Origin: Pseudorhodobacter turbinis
GTDB taxonomy: Bacteria > Pseudomonadota > Alphaproteobacteria > Rhodobacterales > Rhodobacteraceae
Assembly: GCF_005234135.1 (NCBI RefSeq)
Contig: NZ_CP039964.1
Location: forward strand, 2,286,001 to 2,350,000
Length of the DNA stretch: 64,000 nt
Reading direction: 5' to 3'
A model generated the notes under the pieces. It had not been told where the DNA came from, made no database searches, and worked only from the letters and a program-made list of their open reading frames with translations. Position 1 is the stretch's first letter, and each line of letters opens with the position of its first letter. Made by a program: the position numbers and the translations under genes. This document shows positions 28,088 through 37,679 of this stretch, piece after piece.

Positions 28088-29251
28088 TCATGATGTGTTG
28101 CGAAACGGGCCATAGCTGGTGAGGATCTCGATATCCTCCTCCACCGCGTTGCGTTCGGCCGTCAAATAGTCACTGACCGCCCGTGCAAAACCCTCATTTG
28201 CGATCCAATGGAGGGAGTAAACCGGAGAAGGAAGATAGCCGCGCGCCAGTTTGTGATCGCCCTGCGCGCCTGCCTCTACCCGTTGCAACCCGTGCGCAAT
28301 CGCCCAATCAATCGCGCGGTAATAGCACAGCTCAAAATGCAGGCAGGGGTGATCTTGGGTGCAGCCCCAATAGCGCCCGAAAAGCGCTTCGCGCCCGATG
28401 AAATTCAACGCGCCCGCCACGGGTTCATCACCGTCAAAGGCCAGAACCAGCAAGATATCGTCGCGCATCGTGGCGTGAAAGCGGTCAAAAGCCGCGCGGG
28501 TCAGATAGGGGGTGCCCCATTTGCGCGCGCCAGTATCCTGGTAAAACACCCAAAACGCATCCCAATGATCGGGGGTAATCTCATCCCCTGTCAGTGCGCG
28601 AATCTCGAGGCCCGCCGCATTTGCGGTTTGACGCTCTTTGCGGATAGCTTTGCGCTTGCGCGATGAAAGCTGGGCGAGGAAGGCGTCAAAGTTGGCGTAG
28701 TCGTTGTTTTGCCAATGATATTGTTGGGTAACGCGCATCATCAGACCCAAATCTGCGCCCCGTGCAGCCTCCGCTTCGGTGCAAAAAGTGATATGCAGCG
28801 AGGAAAGATCGTTCTGGCGGGCCACTTGGGTTGCGGCGGTGATCAGGGCTTGGGTGCCTTGAGCTTCCTTATCCGGCAAGGTCAGGAAACGGCGGCCGGT
28901 TGCGGGGGTGAACGGCGCGGCCACTTGCAGCTTGGGGTAATAGGCGCCGCCCGCCCGTTCAAAGGCGTGCGCCCAGTTGTGGTCAAAGATATATTCACCC
29001 TGACTGTGGGATTTGACGAACATCGGCATCGCGGCAATCGCACGCCCTGCCTGTCGCACCACCACAGGCCGGGGATGCCACCCCGACCGCTGGCCGATAG
29101 AGCCGGACTCCTCCAGCGCCAGTAAAAACCGGTGCGTGGTGAAAGGATCAATGGCGCGGCCAGTTTCTTGTTCAGGGCAGGCCAGCGCATCCCAATCCTT
29201 GGCGGGGATTTCGGCGAAACTGCTGTGCAACGTCACGTCGATGTCAGCCAT
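28088..29251 (-). CDS. FemAB-like / GNAT-superfamily protein (DUF482)
   Basis: A 387-residue cytoplasmic protein of the FemAB-like acyltransferase group, the type annotated as peptidogalycan biosynthesis/recognition. Characteristic text includes NWAHAFERAGGAYYPKLQVA near residue 85, the KRKAIRKERQ segment near 185, and LFGRYWGCTQDHPCLHFELCYY near 300. Substrate is unknown. The ATG at 29251 fits the family start; the frame is open another 45 codons upstream without family-like sequence. It is the last gene in a ridA-GDPD-FemAB run, a combination I recall as common in Rhodobacteraceae. Confidence 0.85.
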   Translation of the reverse strand: MADIDVTLHSSFAEIPAKDWDALACPEQETGRAIDPFTTHRFLLALEESGSIGQRSGWHPRPVVVRQAGRAIAAMPMFVKSHSQGEYIFDHNWAHAFERAGGAYYPKLQVAAPFTPATGRRFLTLPDKEAQGTQALITAATQVARQNDLSSLHITFCTEAEAARGADLGLMMRVTQQYHWQNNDYANFDAFLAQLSSRKRKAIRKERQTANAAGLEIRALTGDEITPDHWDAFWVFYQDTGARKWGTPYLTRAAFDRFHATMRDDILLVLAFDGDEPVAGALNFIGREALFGRYWGCTQDHPCLHFELCYYRAIDWAIAHGLQRVEAGAQGDHKLARGYLPSPVYSLHWIANEGFARAVSDYLTAERNAVEEDIEILTSYGPFRNTS

Positions 29252-29289
29252 GGGAACCTTTGGGCGGGCCGCCTGAAAACGGGGGCAGG

Positions 29290-30060
29290 TTATTCGAGTG
29301 GGGTGGGAAGATAGCCTTCGAACGTGATGTTCTGTACGACTTCGCGGGCTTTGCTCTCGGCCTCGGGCGAGGTGATGGTCCAGCACAGGATGGCCGCGCC
29401 TTTGTTGCGCAGCTCCGTTACGCGCGGGTTATCCAGATCTTTGGCGGCATGGCTGATGAAACTGGCATTGGCATGGTCATAATCGGGGATCATGCGCAGC
29501 CGGTCACAGGTTGCCGCCGGTATCGGAGCCCAATTTGCCGGATCGAACGAACAGGTGGTGATGCCGCGCGGGATCAGCGGGCAAAGCCGGGCCATGATGA
29601 TCACCGAATTGGGGTTGAACGACATAATCGCCACTGGCCCGCCATAGCCTTCAAGGGCGGCGGCTGTTGCGGCCTCAAGCTTGCCGTCGGTGGGGCCAAG
29701 CTCTCCTTGCTGGTCTTTAAGTTCGATCAGAAGGGGGACCTGACCGGCCACAAGGGCAAGGATTTCGGGCAGCCCGGGGATGGTTTCGCGCCCGCCACGC
29801 AGCGGAATATGTGACAGCTCTGCCGCGGAGCGTTGGTTGACGGGGCCGGTTTCCAGCGTCAGCCGGTCCAAAATATCATCGTGGAATACCATTGCCTGAC
29901 CGTCGCGAGACAGTTGCAGGTCAATCTCGATCGCGTAGCCCGCAGCAATCGCCGCACGAATGGCCGCGCGGGAATTTTCGGGGCGACGGTCGCGGATATC
30001 GTGCAAGGCGCGGTGGGCAATAGGCTTGGTCAGAAAATCGGCATGTAGGGCAAGAGACAT
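29290..30060 (-). CDS. Glycerophosphodiester phosphodiesterase
   Basis: A 256-residue enzyme of the GDPD TIM-barrel family that hydrolyses glycerophosphodiesters to sn-glycerol 3-phosphate and an alcohol. The catalytic set is visible: AHRALHDIRDRRPENS (His and Arg near residue 15), AIEIDLQLSRDGQAMVFHDD (Glu, Asp and the second His). No signal peptide, so cytoplasmic. The start at 30060 gives the usual family length; the frame is open 40 codons further upstream. It lies between ridA and the FemAB-like gene on the same strand. Confidence 0.9.
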   Translation of the reverse strand: MSLALHADFLTKPIAHRALHDIRDRRPENSRAAIRAAIAAGYAIEIDLQLSRDGQAMVFHDDILDRLTLETGPVNQRSAAELSHIPLRGGRETIPGLPEILALVAGQVPLLIELKDQQGELGPTDGKLEAATAAALEGYGGPVAIMSFNPNSVIIMARLCPLIPRGITTCSFDPANWAPIPAATCDRLRMIPDYDHANASFISHAAKDLDNPRVTELRNKGAAILCWTITSPEAESKAREVVQNITFEGYLPTPLE

Positions 30061-30086
30061 GGCATTTCGCTTATGTTGATCGGAAA

Positions 30087-30103
30087 GGGGGCGCAGCGCC
30101 CCC
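30087..30103. terminator. Short GC-rich hairpin between ridA and the phosphodiesterase gene
   Basis: GGGGGCGC-A-GCGCCCCC forms a perfect 8-bp stem with a single-base loop. Without a U-tract it is more likely a processing or pausing element than a full terminator. Confidence 0.35.
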
Positions 30104-30163
30104 AGACCGGTGTTCGCGGGCCAAAGCCGGCCCCCGAGTATCGGTGTTTCCGAAAAGTGGTTT

Positions 30164-30625
30164 TTAGGCAGAGATTTCAAAGATGCCTTCGATTTCTACG
30201 GCGACACCCAAAGGCAGGGATGCGGCAGAAACGGCAGAGCGCGCATGGCGGCCAGCATCGCCCAAGATTTCAACCAAGAAATCCGAAGCGCCGTTGATGA
30301 CCTTTGGCTGATCGGTAAAATCGGCAGTGGAATTGACAAATCCGGTCAGCTTGATGACCCGCTTGAGCCGCGAAAGATCGCCGTTACAGGCGGCATTTAC
30401 CTGGGCCAGCAAGGAAATGGCACAGCGTTGCGCTGCTGCGGCGCCTTCCTCGGCTGTCAGATTGTCACCAAGACGGCCCTTGATAAGGCCATCGGGGCCT
30501 TGGCTGATCTGGCCGGAGACATAAAGCGTGTTGCCGTCCAGAACAAATGGGACATAGTTGGCGGCGGGGGCAGGGGCGTTTGGCAATGTGATGCCACGTT
30601 CGGCAAGGCGGGAAGCGATTGTCAT
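30164..30625 (-). CDS. RidA family (YjgF/YER057c) protein
   Basis: A 153-residue protein of the RidA group; canonical RidA hydrolyses reactive enamine/imine intermediates from PLP enzymes. Visible are NYVPFVLDGNTLYVSGQISQ near residue 25, the LTAEEGAAAAQRCAISLLAQ helix and LSRLKRVIKLTGFVNS. The family's Arg105-type residue lies in the C-terminal third (DAGRHARSAVSAASLPLGVA), a somewhat longer variant typical of the YjgH/YbiA-like subfamily, so imine deaminase activity is not assured. AAGGAC precedes the ATG. Confidence 0.88.
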   Translation of the reverse strand: MTIASRLAERGITLPNAPAPAANYVPFVLDGNTLYVSGQISQGPDGLIKGRLGDNLTAEEGAAAAQRCAISLLAQVNAACNGDLSRLKRVIKLTGFVNSTADFTDQPKVINGASDFLVEILGDAGRHARSAVSAASLPLGVAVEIEGIFEISA

Positions 30626-30723
30626 TTTCGTCCTTTCGAGTGTTTGGACGAGGCTACCCCTTTTCCCCCTATGGTGAAATGGAAATTCACTATGTTCTGG
30701 CGATGAGACGCGCTTTTGTTTGT

Positions 30724-32037
30724 TTATTCCTCGCGGAAAGCGCGGGAAAAATAGTCGGCAAAGGGTTTGAGCAGATAGGCCAGAGGTGTTCGCTCTTGCG
30801 TGCGGATAAACGCCTCGACCGGCATGCCGGGAATCAGGGTTAACCCCTCTAGTTTTTCAGTTTCTCCCGGATTGGGGATGATTTCGGCACGGTAATAGGG
30901 CATTTGCGTGCGTTGATCGGTTAGCGCATCGGCGGAAACCGCTGTGATGTGCCCCGAAAGTTCCGGGGTGGTGCGGGAGGGAAAGGCGGAAAAGACCAGT
31001 TTTGCAGGTTGGCCGACACGGATTTGGTCAATGTGATACGGCTGTACCTGTGCTGCGATCACCAGCGGGCGATCTTGGGGGATGAGGTAAAGCACCGGGT
31101 CGGCGGGGCGCAAAACCGCGCGTGGGGTGGTCACCTGCAGGCCAAGCACAATGCCCGACACCGGCGCCACAATATCGAGCCGCGTGATACGTTCTGTCAG
31201 GGCGCGGCGGCGCTCTGCCAGTTCAAGCTCGCGGGTGCCGATATCGCGCAGCTCGGTGTTTGCCTCCTCGCGGCGGGCGGCGGCAAGTTTCAGAACCTCG
31301 ATCTCAATCTCGGTGATGCGGCCTAGGGATTGCGCGCGCGTGGCGGCCAGCTCCCCTGCTTGGCCCTCAAGTCGGGCGGCTTCACGTTGCAGACTCAATA
31401 GGCGTGGCGCTTGGGCCAAACCTTTGGCTAGCAGATCTTTTTGTGTCTGAAGCTCTTGATTTATCAGCGTGATTTGTAGGTCCATTGCATGTGATTGTGC
31501 GGCGATCCCCGTGATCTGGCTGTCGATCTGGGCACTGCGTTTGGCAAGCTGGTCCAACTGTTGCGTCACAGTTTCTTTTCGCGCGGCAAAGAGGCGGCGC
31601 TGCCCCTCCATCAAGGCTTTTATGGGGGTGTGGGATGTGGCGTCCACCAGTTCTGCGGGAAAGCTGATCTGGGCCTTGTCATCGCGCTCTGCCTCCAGTC
31701 GGGCGCGGCGGGCAAGCACCTCAAAGAACTGCCCCTCGACGATCGCCAGCTCCGACTTCAGGGCGGCGCCGTCCAGCCGCAGCAGCAAATCCCCGGCCTT
31801 GACCGGTTGCGATTCCACGACATGAATAGAGGCGACAACCCCGCCATCGGGATGCTGAACGATCTGGCGGTTCTGTTCCACCTCGATCCGGCCTGAGGCG
31901 ACGATCGCCCCTGTGATGGTTGTCATCACGCTCCACCCGCCGATGAGGACGACCAACACGAACAACGTTGCCAGCCCGATCATGACGGGCTTGCGCACGG
32001 GCCAGTCTTGCGCCGATGGGGGGGGGATCTGGCTCAT
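30724..32037 (-). CDS. HlyD family type I secretion periplasmic adaptor
   Basis: A 437-residue membrane fusion protein linking the inner-membrane ABC exporter to a TolC-type outer-membrane channel. It has a short cytoplasmic N-terminus, one membrane helix (about residues 18-40), a lipoyl half-motif (GGVVASIHVVESQPVKAGDLL), a long alpha-helical hairpin (about 95-275) and the C-terminal beta-barrel part (IDIVAPVSG-like LDIVAPVSGIVLGLQV, KLVFSAFPSRTTPE). Its start overlaps the stop of the ABC exporter gene by 4 bases (ATGA). Confidence 0.93.
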   Translation of the reverse strand: MSQIPPPSAQDWPVRKPVMIGLATLFVLVVLIGGWSVMTTITGAIVASGRIEVEQNRQIVQHPDGGVVASIHVVESQPVKAGDLLLRLDGAALKSELAIVEGQFFEVLARRARLEAERDDKAQISFPAELVDATSHTPIKALMEGQRRLFAARKETVTQQLDQLAKRSAQIDSQITGIAAQSHAMDLQITLINQELQTQKDLLAKGLAQAPRLLSLQREAARLEGQAGELAATRAQSLGRITEIEIEVLKLAAARREEANTELRDIGTRELELAERRRALTERITRLDIVAPVSGIVLGLQVTTPRAVLRPADPVLYLIPQDRPLVIAAQVQPYHIDQIRVGQPAKLVFSAFPSRTTPELSGHITAVSADALTDQRTQMPYYRAEIIPNPGETEKLEGLTLIPGMPVEAFIRTQERTPLAYLLKPFADYFSRAFREE

Positions 32038-33770
32038 GCCGCGCCCCCCTGAGTGTTGGCTTGGGTAATTTCGCTATGGTTTTTGACCATGTCACGCAGC
32101 ACCTGGTCGCGCGGGCCAAAGGCGCGGCGGGTGCCGTTTTCCAGAACCAAAAGCATATCGCATTCCTGAATGGCAGCAGGGCGGTGCGCCATGATCAGCA
32201 CCGAATTTCCCGCCTTCTTCATCGCGCGGATGGCGTGGTTCAAAGCCGTTGACCCTTCACTATCAAGGTTGGAATTCGGTTCATCAAGCACCAGAAACAC
32301 CGGATCCCCATAGAGGGCGCGGGCAAGGCCGATACGCTGTATCTGGCCCCCCGACAGCCGCCCGCCCAAGCTGGAGATACGGGTGTCATAGCCGTCGGGC
32401 AGCTTCAATATCATGTCATGGGCCGCAGCACGGCGAGCGGCCTTTACAATGTCCGCAGGGTCGGCCTGCAAAGAAAGCCGCGCGATATTCTCGGCGATCG
32501 TGCCGTCAAACAGGGTGATGCGCTGCGGCAGATAGCCGATATATCTGCCCAATATATCCGGATCATATTGGTCGAGCGTGGCCCCATCCAACCGGATCGT
32601 GCCGCCCGCGGGCCGCCAAACCCCGGTCAAAGCCCGCGCGAGAGTGGATTTCCCGGACCCCGACGGCCCTATAATGCCGATGGCCTGTCCGGCTTGAACG
32701 GTGAAGGAGACCATGCGCAGAACGGTTTGGTTCCCGCCGGGCGGCACCACAGTCAGGGACTGGATATCAAGAACCGCGCGGGGACGGGGCAGGGCAGTAC
32801 GTGCCACATTGGCAGGTTGCGATGACAGCAAATCCGCAAGGCGCGCCCAGCCTTGCTGGGATCTTTGCACCAGCGCCCATTGGCTGACCAACACCTCAAT
32901 TGGGGCCAAAGCGCGGCCCAGCAGAATGGAACCTGCAATCATCGCACCGGCGCTTAACGCGCCTTGCAAAACCAGATAGGCTCCGACCCCAAGCATCGCC
33001 GATTGCAAAAACAGGCGGAAGGTTTTGGAGCTGGCCGTAAAAATCCCGCCCATATCGGTGGCGGCAACGCTGGCCCGTAAGGCGGCGTCCCGTGCAAGCT
33101 GCCACCGGGTAAAACTGGCCCCAGCCATGCCAAGCGCTTGCACGGCCTCTGATTCGCCCTTGAGGTTGTCCGCCATCCGGTCTGCATGCACAGAGGCCAG
33201 ATTGGCTTGGCCAAGCGGGACCTTGGTCAGGTTGCGATTCATAAGGGTGAGCAGCACAAGGCAAACGCCGCCTGCAATCGCGAGCCACCCGAGAACCGGA
33301 TGGAAAATGAATATTGCGGTTAGAAACAGCGGTGTCCATGGAATATCGAAAAAGGCCAGATGCACAGGCGATGAAAGAAAGCGTTGCACAGCCTCCAGAT
33401 CGCGCTGCGCGATCATTGCGGCCTGATCATCGGGGGCAATCGCCAATCGTCGAACGGCAGCCTGAAACACGCGCTTGTCCAAGGTGGCCTGAAACCTTGC
33501 GCCGACCCGGGCGATAATCCGGCTGCGCGCGTAATCCAGCAATCCCATCGCGATAAAAAGCACCAAAACCAGCACCGAAAGCGCCAGCAACGTCTCCTCT
33601 GACCGGCTGCCCAGCACCCTGTCATAGATCTGCAGCATATAAAGTGGACCCGTCAGCATCAGCAGGTTGACGAAAAAACTGAATACGAAAATCGTGAGGT
33701 AGAGCCCGCGGCCCTTGCGGCGTGCGTTCTTCAGCTCTTGTAAGCCTGTGCGATGGTCCCGCTGCGTCAT
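32034..33770 (-). CDS. Type I secretion system permease/ATPase (PrtD/LapB-like)
   Basis: A 578-residue half-transporter: an N-terminal exporter membrane domain (about 20-310) beginning with the PrtD-like VNLLMLTGPLYMLQIYDRVL, and a C-terminal ATPase with Walker A GPSGSGKSTLARAL, signature RLSGGQIQRIGLARALYG and Walker B FLVLDEPNSNLD. There is no C39 peptidase domain, so substrates would carry an uncleaved C-terminal signal, as for RTX proteins. No RTX protein or TolC gene is seen in the window, so substrate and outer-membrane partner must be elsewhere. Confidence 0.93.
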   Translation of the reverse strand: MTQRDHRTGLQELKNARRKGRGLYLTIFVFSFFVNLLMLTGPLYMLQIYDRVLGSRSEETLLALSVLVLVLFIAMGLLDYARSRIIARVGARFQATLDKRVFQAAVRRLAIAPDDQAAMIAQRDLEAVQRFLSSPVHLAFFDIPWTPLFLTAIFIFHPVLGWLAIAGGVCLVLLTLMNRNLTKVPLGQANLASVHADRMADNLKGESEAVQALGMAGASFTRWQLARDAALRASVAATDMGGIFTASSKTFRLFLQSAMLGVGAYLVLQGALSAGAMIAGSILLGRALAPIEVLVSQWALVQRSQQGWARLADLLSSQPANVARTALPRPRAVLDIQSLTVVPPGGNQTVLRMVSFTVQAGQAIGIIGPSGSGKSTLARALTGVWRPAGGTIRLDGATLDQYDPDILGRYIGYLPQRITLFDGTIAENIARLSLQADPADIVKAARRAAAHDMILKLPDGYDTRISSLGGRLSGGQIQRIGLARALYGDPVFLVLDEPNSNLDSEGSTALNHAIRAMKKAGNSVLIMAHRPAAIQECDMLLVLENGTRRAFGPRDQVLRDMVKNHSEITQANTQGGAA

Positions 33771-33902
33771 GGTTGGGCGTTCTTTTCTGTAAGGTTTCGC
33801 GAAAATGCCGAGACTATGCCCAGACTAACGCCAAATCCTTATCAGAACCTTGCCCGCCGTGGTGGCCGGAGTGAAAAAGAGCGCGAAGCTTGTAGGGCCT
33901 GC

Positions 33903-36101
33903 CTAGTTTCCGCCCAAAATGCCCAACACCTCTTGCAAAATGCGGTCTGCCAAAGGGGCCTCGTTCGGTTGCTGTTGTACCTGCGGGTCATTGTCTTGCA
34001 TTTGCGGTTGTTGCTGCTGGTATTGCGGATCTTGGTACTGGGGCTGAGGCGGCAGACGTGGCTCGGGGATGATCATTGGCAGCGCGCGGGGAGGCATGCC
34101 CTCATGCACACGGGTCATTACCTCTTGCCAGATCTCGGCGGGCAAACCGCCCCCCGTCACGCCGCTTAGGGGCGTGTTGTCATCATAGCCCATCCAGACG
34201 CCGGCCACATAATCGGCGGTAAAGCCGATAAACCACGCATCTCGCGCCGCCGAGGTGGTGCCGGTTTTACCCGCCGCCTGTCGACCTTCCAACTTGGCGC
34301 GGCGACCTGTGCCCTCTTCTACGACCATATGCATCATATAGGTCAGGTATTTGGCTGATTGATCCGATATCACCCGCTCTCCGATGCCGCCGTCTTGGCC
34401 CAAAATCGGGGTCTTGTCGCCCTGCAAGCGTAGATCGATCAAACCGTAGGGCCGCACCGAGGACCCACCGTTCAAGATCCCGGCAAAGGCACCCGTCATC
34501 TCCAACAATGTGGATTCGGAGGCACCAAGCGCCAGCGCGGGGCCAGCCGCCAAGTCACTCTCGATCCCGAAATCAGAGGCCACTTTGCGCACCACATCAC
34601 GGCCCACCGCCTCAGAGATGCGCACGGCAGCGACGTTGATAGATTGCTCCAGCGCTTTGGTCAGCGTGATCAGGCCCAGATACCTGTTGGTATAGTTGCG
34701 CGGCGAATAAGGGCCAGAGCCGGGGACGTTGATCGTCAGCGGCGCATCCTCGACATAATCGGCGGGGGTATAGCCAAGGTCCATCGCGGCGGCATAGACG
34801 AAGGGCTTGAAGGCCGATCCGGTTTGCCGGTTGGCCATGGTCGCGCGGTTAAAGCTGCCGGGGGGGACGTTTTTGCGCCCGCCAACCATTGCCCGCACCG
34901 CACCATCGGCCGACATCACAACCACGGCCGCCTCAGCCTTGGAGCCTTCGCGCACCTTGGTCGCGAAAATCTCGGCCAAGGCACCTTCGGCAGCGGTTTG
35001 CAGGCGCTGGTCTAGCGTGGTGCGCATAATCACATCTTCGGTGGTGTCTTTGGTCAGGAAGTTGGGGCCTTCGCTCATCACCCAATCGGCAAAATAGGTG
35101 CCGACCCGCGCATCGGCGGCCTCTGACAGGGTGGCGGGTGTGCGGGTTGCTGCCTCATGCTCTGCCATGGTCAGGAAACTTTGCTCGCGCATCAGGTCAA
35201 GCACAAGTTGCGCGCGGTCCTGCGCACGCTGAAGGCTGGCCGTCGGCGCATAGGTAGAGGGCGCCTTTAGCAATCCGGCAAGCATGGCGGCCTCGGCGGC
35301 ATTCACCACATTGGCGGATTTGCCGAAATAGCGTTGGGCGGCGGCCTCAAACCCGCGGGCACCTGCGCCCAGATAGGCACGGTTGAAATAGATCGTCAGG
35401 ATCTCTTCCTTGGTATAGCGCGCCTCAAGGGCAAAGGCATAGGGCACCTCACGGACTTTGCGCATCAAGCCGCCTTTGCGGCAATCGGCCTCATACTCTG
35501 CCTCGGATTTCCACTGGGTCGGATCAAAGGGCACGCCAAGACACAAAAGCTTGGCAACCTGCTGCGTGATGGTGGAGCCGCCATTACCCTGCAACGGCCC
35601 GCGTCCCTCACGCAGGTTGATCCGCACCGCAGAGGCGATCCCGCGCGGGGAAATGCCGAGATGCCGGTAAAAGCGCCGGTCCTCGGTCGCGATCACCGCA
35701 TCGTGGAGGTATTGCGATACATTCCCGGCCGTGGCCGAGCCGCCAAAGGTCTCGCCACGCCACGCAAAGACCTTGTCATTGCGGTCCAGCAAGGTCACCG
35801 AGCCGCGCGCGCGGGCATCGAGCATATCGCCCACAGGGGGCATCTGCGCATAAAAGTAAAAGGTGACGCCCGCCACGATCAGCGCAAGAACCGCCCCCGC
35901 GCGCCAGGTAAAGCCCCAGATGATGCGCCAGATCAGGCCAAAGAATGCCATGATCCAGCCCGAGAGCCCGCGTCTGGCTGTCGCGCGTCTTGGCGCCCGG
36001 CCCTTGGCGCGTGACTCTTTGGGCGGCTTGGATTTGCCCCCGCCAGCCGGTTTCTTGTAGCGGCGATCCGCGACCATTGGCTTTTTGCCTGAACTGCTCA
36101 T
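33903..36101 (-). CDS. Class A penicillin-binding protein (PBP1A family)
   Basis: A 732-residue bifunctional peptidoglycan synthase with a basic cytoplasmic N-terminus, a membrane helix near residues 55-85, a GT51 glycosyltransferase domain (ATEDRRFYRHLGISPRG with the catalytic Glu; GNGGSTITQQVAK) and a penicillin-binding transpeptidase domain with SxxK in TGSAFKPFVYA, SxN in EQSINVAAV and KTGTT near residue 620. The last 50 residues hold an unusual Gln/Pro-rich tract (PQYQQQQPQMQ). It polymerises and crosslinks glycan strands in the periplasm. It is monocistronic, divergent from the ammonium transporter gene. Confidence 0.93.
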   Translation of the reverse strand: MSSSGKKPMVADRRYKKPAGGGKSKPPKESRAKGRAPRRATARRGLSGWIMAFFGLIWRIIWGFTWRAGAVLALIVAGVTFYFYAQMPPVGDMLDARARGSVTLLDRNDKVFAWRGETFGGSATAGNVSQYLHDAVIATEDRRFYRHLGISPRGIASAVRINLREGRGPLQGNGGSTITQQVAKLLCLGVPFDPTQWKSEAEYEADCRKGGLMRKVREVPYAFALEARYTKEEILTIYFNRAYLGAGARGFEAAAQRYFGKSANVVNAAEAAMLAGLLKAPSTYAPTASLQRAQDRAQLVLDLMREQSFLTMAEHEAATRTPATLSEAADARVGTYFADWVMSEGPNFLTKDTTEDVIMRTTLDQRLQTAAEGALAEIFATKVREGSKAEAAVVVMSADGAVRAMVGGRKNVPPGSFNRATMANRQTGSAFKPFVYAAAMDLGYTPADYVEDAPLTINVPGSGPYSPRNYTNRYLGLITLTKALEQSINVAAVRISEAVGRDVVRKVASDFGIESDLAAGPALALGASESTLLEMTGAFAGILNGGSSVRPYGLIDLRLQGDKTPILGQDGGIGERVISDQSAKYLTYMMHMVVEEGTGRRAKLEGRQAAGKTGTTSAARDAWFIGFTADYVAGVWMGYDDNTPLSGVTGGGLPAEIWQEVMTRVHEGMPPRALPMIIPEPRLPPQPQYQDPQYQQQQPQMQDNDPQVQQQPNEAPLADRILQEVLGILGGN

Positions 36102-36380
36102 TCAACATCTTTCGTGTTTTCACGCATTATTTGGCGCGACCATAGCTTGGTTGCGACGGATTGTGGAGTGTTAAGGCATCCTGCTGACGTATCATTGAAG
36201 TCGGTTTTTTAGGCGGTTTTGCGAAAACGCGCGAAATTTATGCGCAAATGCTGTTTTTTGCACCAACGGTCCTGCCGGTTGCTTGTGCTGCAGCTGCAAA
36301 CTGTCCCCCTTAAAAGCAGGGTCGTCCGGCCCGCCACCCGACCACCAAGCGCTTTGACCGGCGGAAAAAGGAAACGGAAA

Positions 36381-37679
36381 ATGAAATTGAAAACAGCAGC
36401 CCTTGTTGCAGGGGCGGCATTGGCCCTAGCGCCTTTGCCACTTTGGGCACAAACCGCAGAAGCGCCCGTCAATAACGCGTTTATCTTTAACACCTTGCTG
36501 TTCTTGATTGGCGGCTTTTTGGTATTCTGGATGGCCGCAGGCTTTGCCATGCTCGAAGCCGGACTGGTGCGTTCCAAGAATGTGGCCATGCAGTTGACCA
36601 AAAACATCGTCCTCTTTGCGATTGCTGCGGTGATGTACTGGCTGGTTGGTTACAACCTGATGTACCCCGGCGACGGTTGGACCATTCCGGGCCTGATTGG
36701 TGCCTTTTCCACGACCTCGATCAAAGGGGATATTGCGGCGGATGCGTCCTATGCTGTCGGCTCGGATTTCTTCTTTCAGTTGATGTTCTGCGCGACCACG
36801 GCCTCTATCGTGTCGGGCACTTTGGCGGAACGTATCAAGCTGTGGCCCTTCCTTGCGTTTACGGTGATGCTGACGGGCGTATTCTACCCGATCGGTGCAT
36901 CATGGCAGTGGGGCGGCGGCTGGCTGTCGGAGGCAGGGTTCAGTGACTTTGCAGGCTCCACCTTGGTGCATGCTGCGGGCGGGTTTGCCGCACTGACCGG
37001 CGCGCTGATCCTTGGGCCACGTTTGGGCAAATTCGGCAAGGACGGTCATGTGACCGCGATGCCGGGCAACAATCTTGCTCTTGCCACTTTAGGGACGTTT
37101 GTCCTGTGGTTGGGCTGGTTCGGGTTTAATGGCGCATCGCAGCTTGCACTGGGTACCGAGGCCGATGCGAATGCTGTTGCGATCATCTTTGCCAACACTA
37201 ATATGGCTGCTGCCAGCGGGGCACTTGGTGCGCTGGCGCTGACCCAAGTTATCTATCGCCGCATCGATTTGACGATGGTGCTTAACGGGGCGCTGGCTGG
37301 TTTGGTCGCGATCACCGCAGGGCCGCTTGACCCGACGCTGTTTGGCGCATTGTGGATCGGTGCAACTGGCGGCTTGATTGCAGTCGTTGTTGTGCCGCTG
37401 CTGGACCGTCTGCGCATTGACGATGTGGTTGGTGCGATCCCGGTACACCTTGTTGCTGGCTTTTGGGGGACAATGGCGGTGCCGTTTTACACCGAAGGGA
37501 CAAGCTTTGGCACGCAGCTTTTGGGCTTTGCCGCGGTTGGTGGCTTTATGATTGTTGCATCAGGTTTGATGTGGACGTTCTTGAAAGTCACCATCGGTCT
37601 GCGTCCAAGTGCCGAGGATGAGGTTCTTGGCCTCGACAAGGCAGAGCTTGGGATCGAAGCCTACGGCCACAGCCGGTAA
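36381..37679 (+). CDS. amt: Ammonium transporter
   Basis: A 432-residue Amt/Rh channel with a cleavable signal peptide (ending near residue 22, LPLWAQ) and eleven membrane helices, trimeric in the inner membrane. The pore twin-His motif is visible in STLVHAAGGFAAL and IPVHLVAGFWGTM, and the selectivity region in MLEAGLVRSKNVAMQLTKNI. The start is the ATG at 36381 after AAAAGGAAACGG; the frame is open far upstream without family-like sequence. No glnK/glnB gene accompanies it here. Its 3' end overlaps the opposing nucleotidase gene by 19 bases. Confidence 0.93.
   Translation: MKLKTAALVAGAALALAPLPLWAQTAEAPVNNAFIFNTLLFLIGGFLVFWMAAGFAMLEAGLVRSKNVAMQLTKNIVLFAIAAVMYWLVGYNLMYPGDGWTIPGLIGAFSTTSIKGDIAADASYAVGSDFFFQLMFCATTASIVSGTLAERIKLWPFLAFTVMLTGVFYPIGASWQWGGGWLSEAGFSDFAGSTLVHAAGGFAALTGALILGPRLGKFGKDGHVTAMPGNNLALATLGTFVLWLGWFGFNGASQLALGTEADANAVAIIFANTNMAAASGALGALALTQVIYRRIDLTMVLNGALAGLVAITAGPLDPTLFGALWIGATGGLIAVVVVPLLDRLRIDDVVGAIPVHLVAGFWGTMAVPFYTEGTSFGTQLLGFAAVGGFMIVASGLMWTFLKVTIGLRPSAEDEVLGLDKAELGIEAYGHSR

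Noticed and set aside
36251..36300. Possible NtrC or sigma-54 site upstream of the ammonium transporter
   Set aside because: TGCACC at 36259 has no matching second half, and no TGGCAC-N5-TTGC pair is present; the TGCAGCTGCA palindrome at 36289 alone is not evidence.
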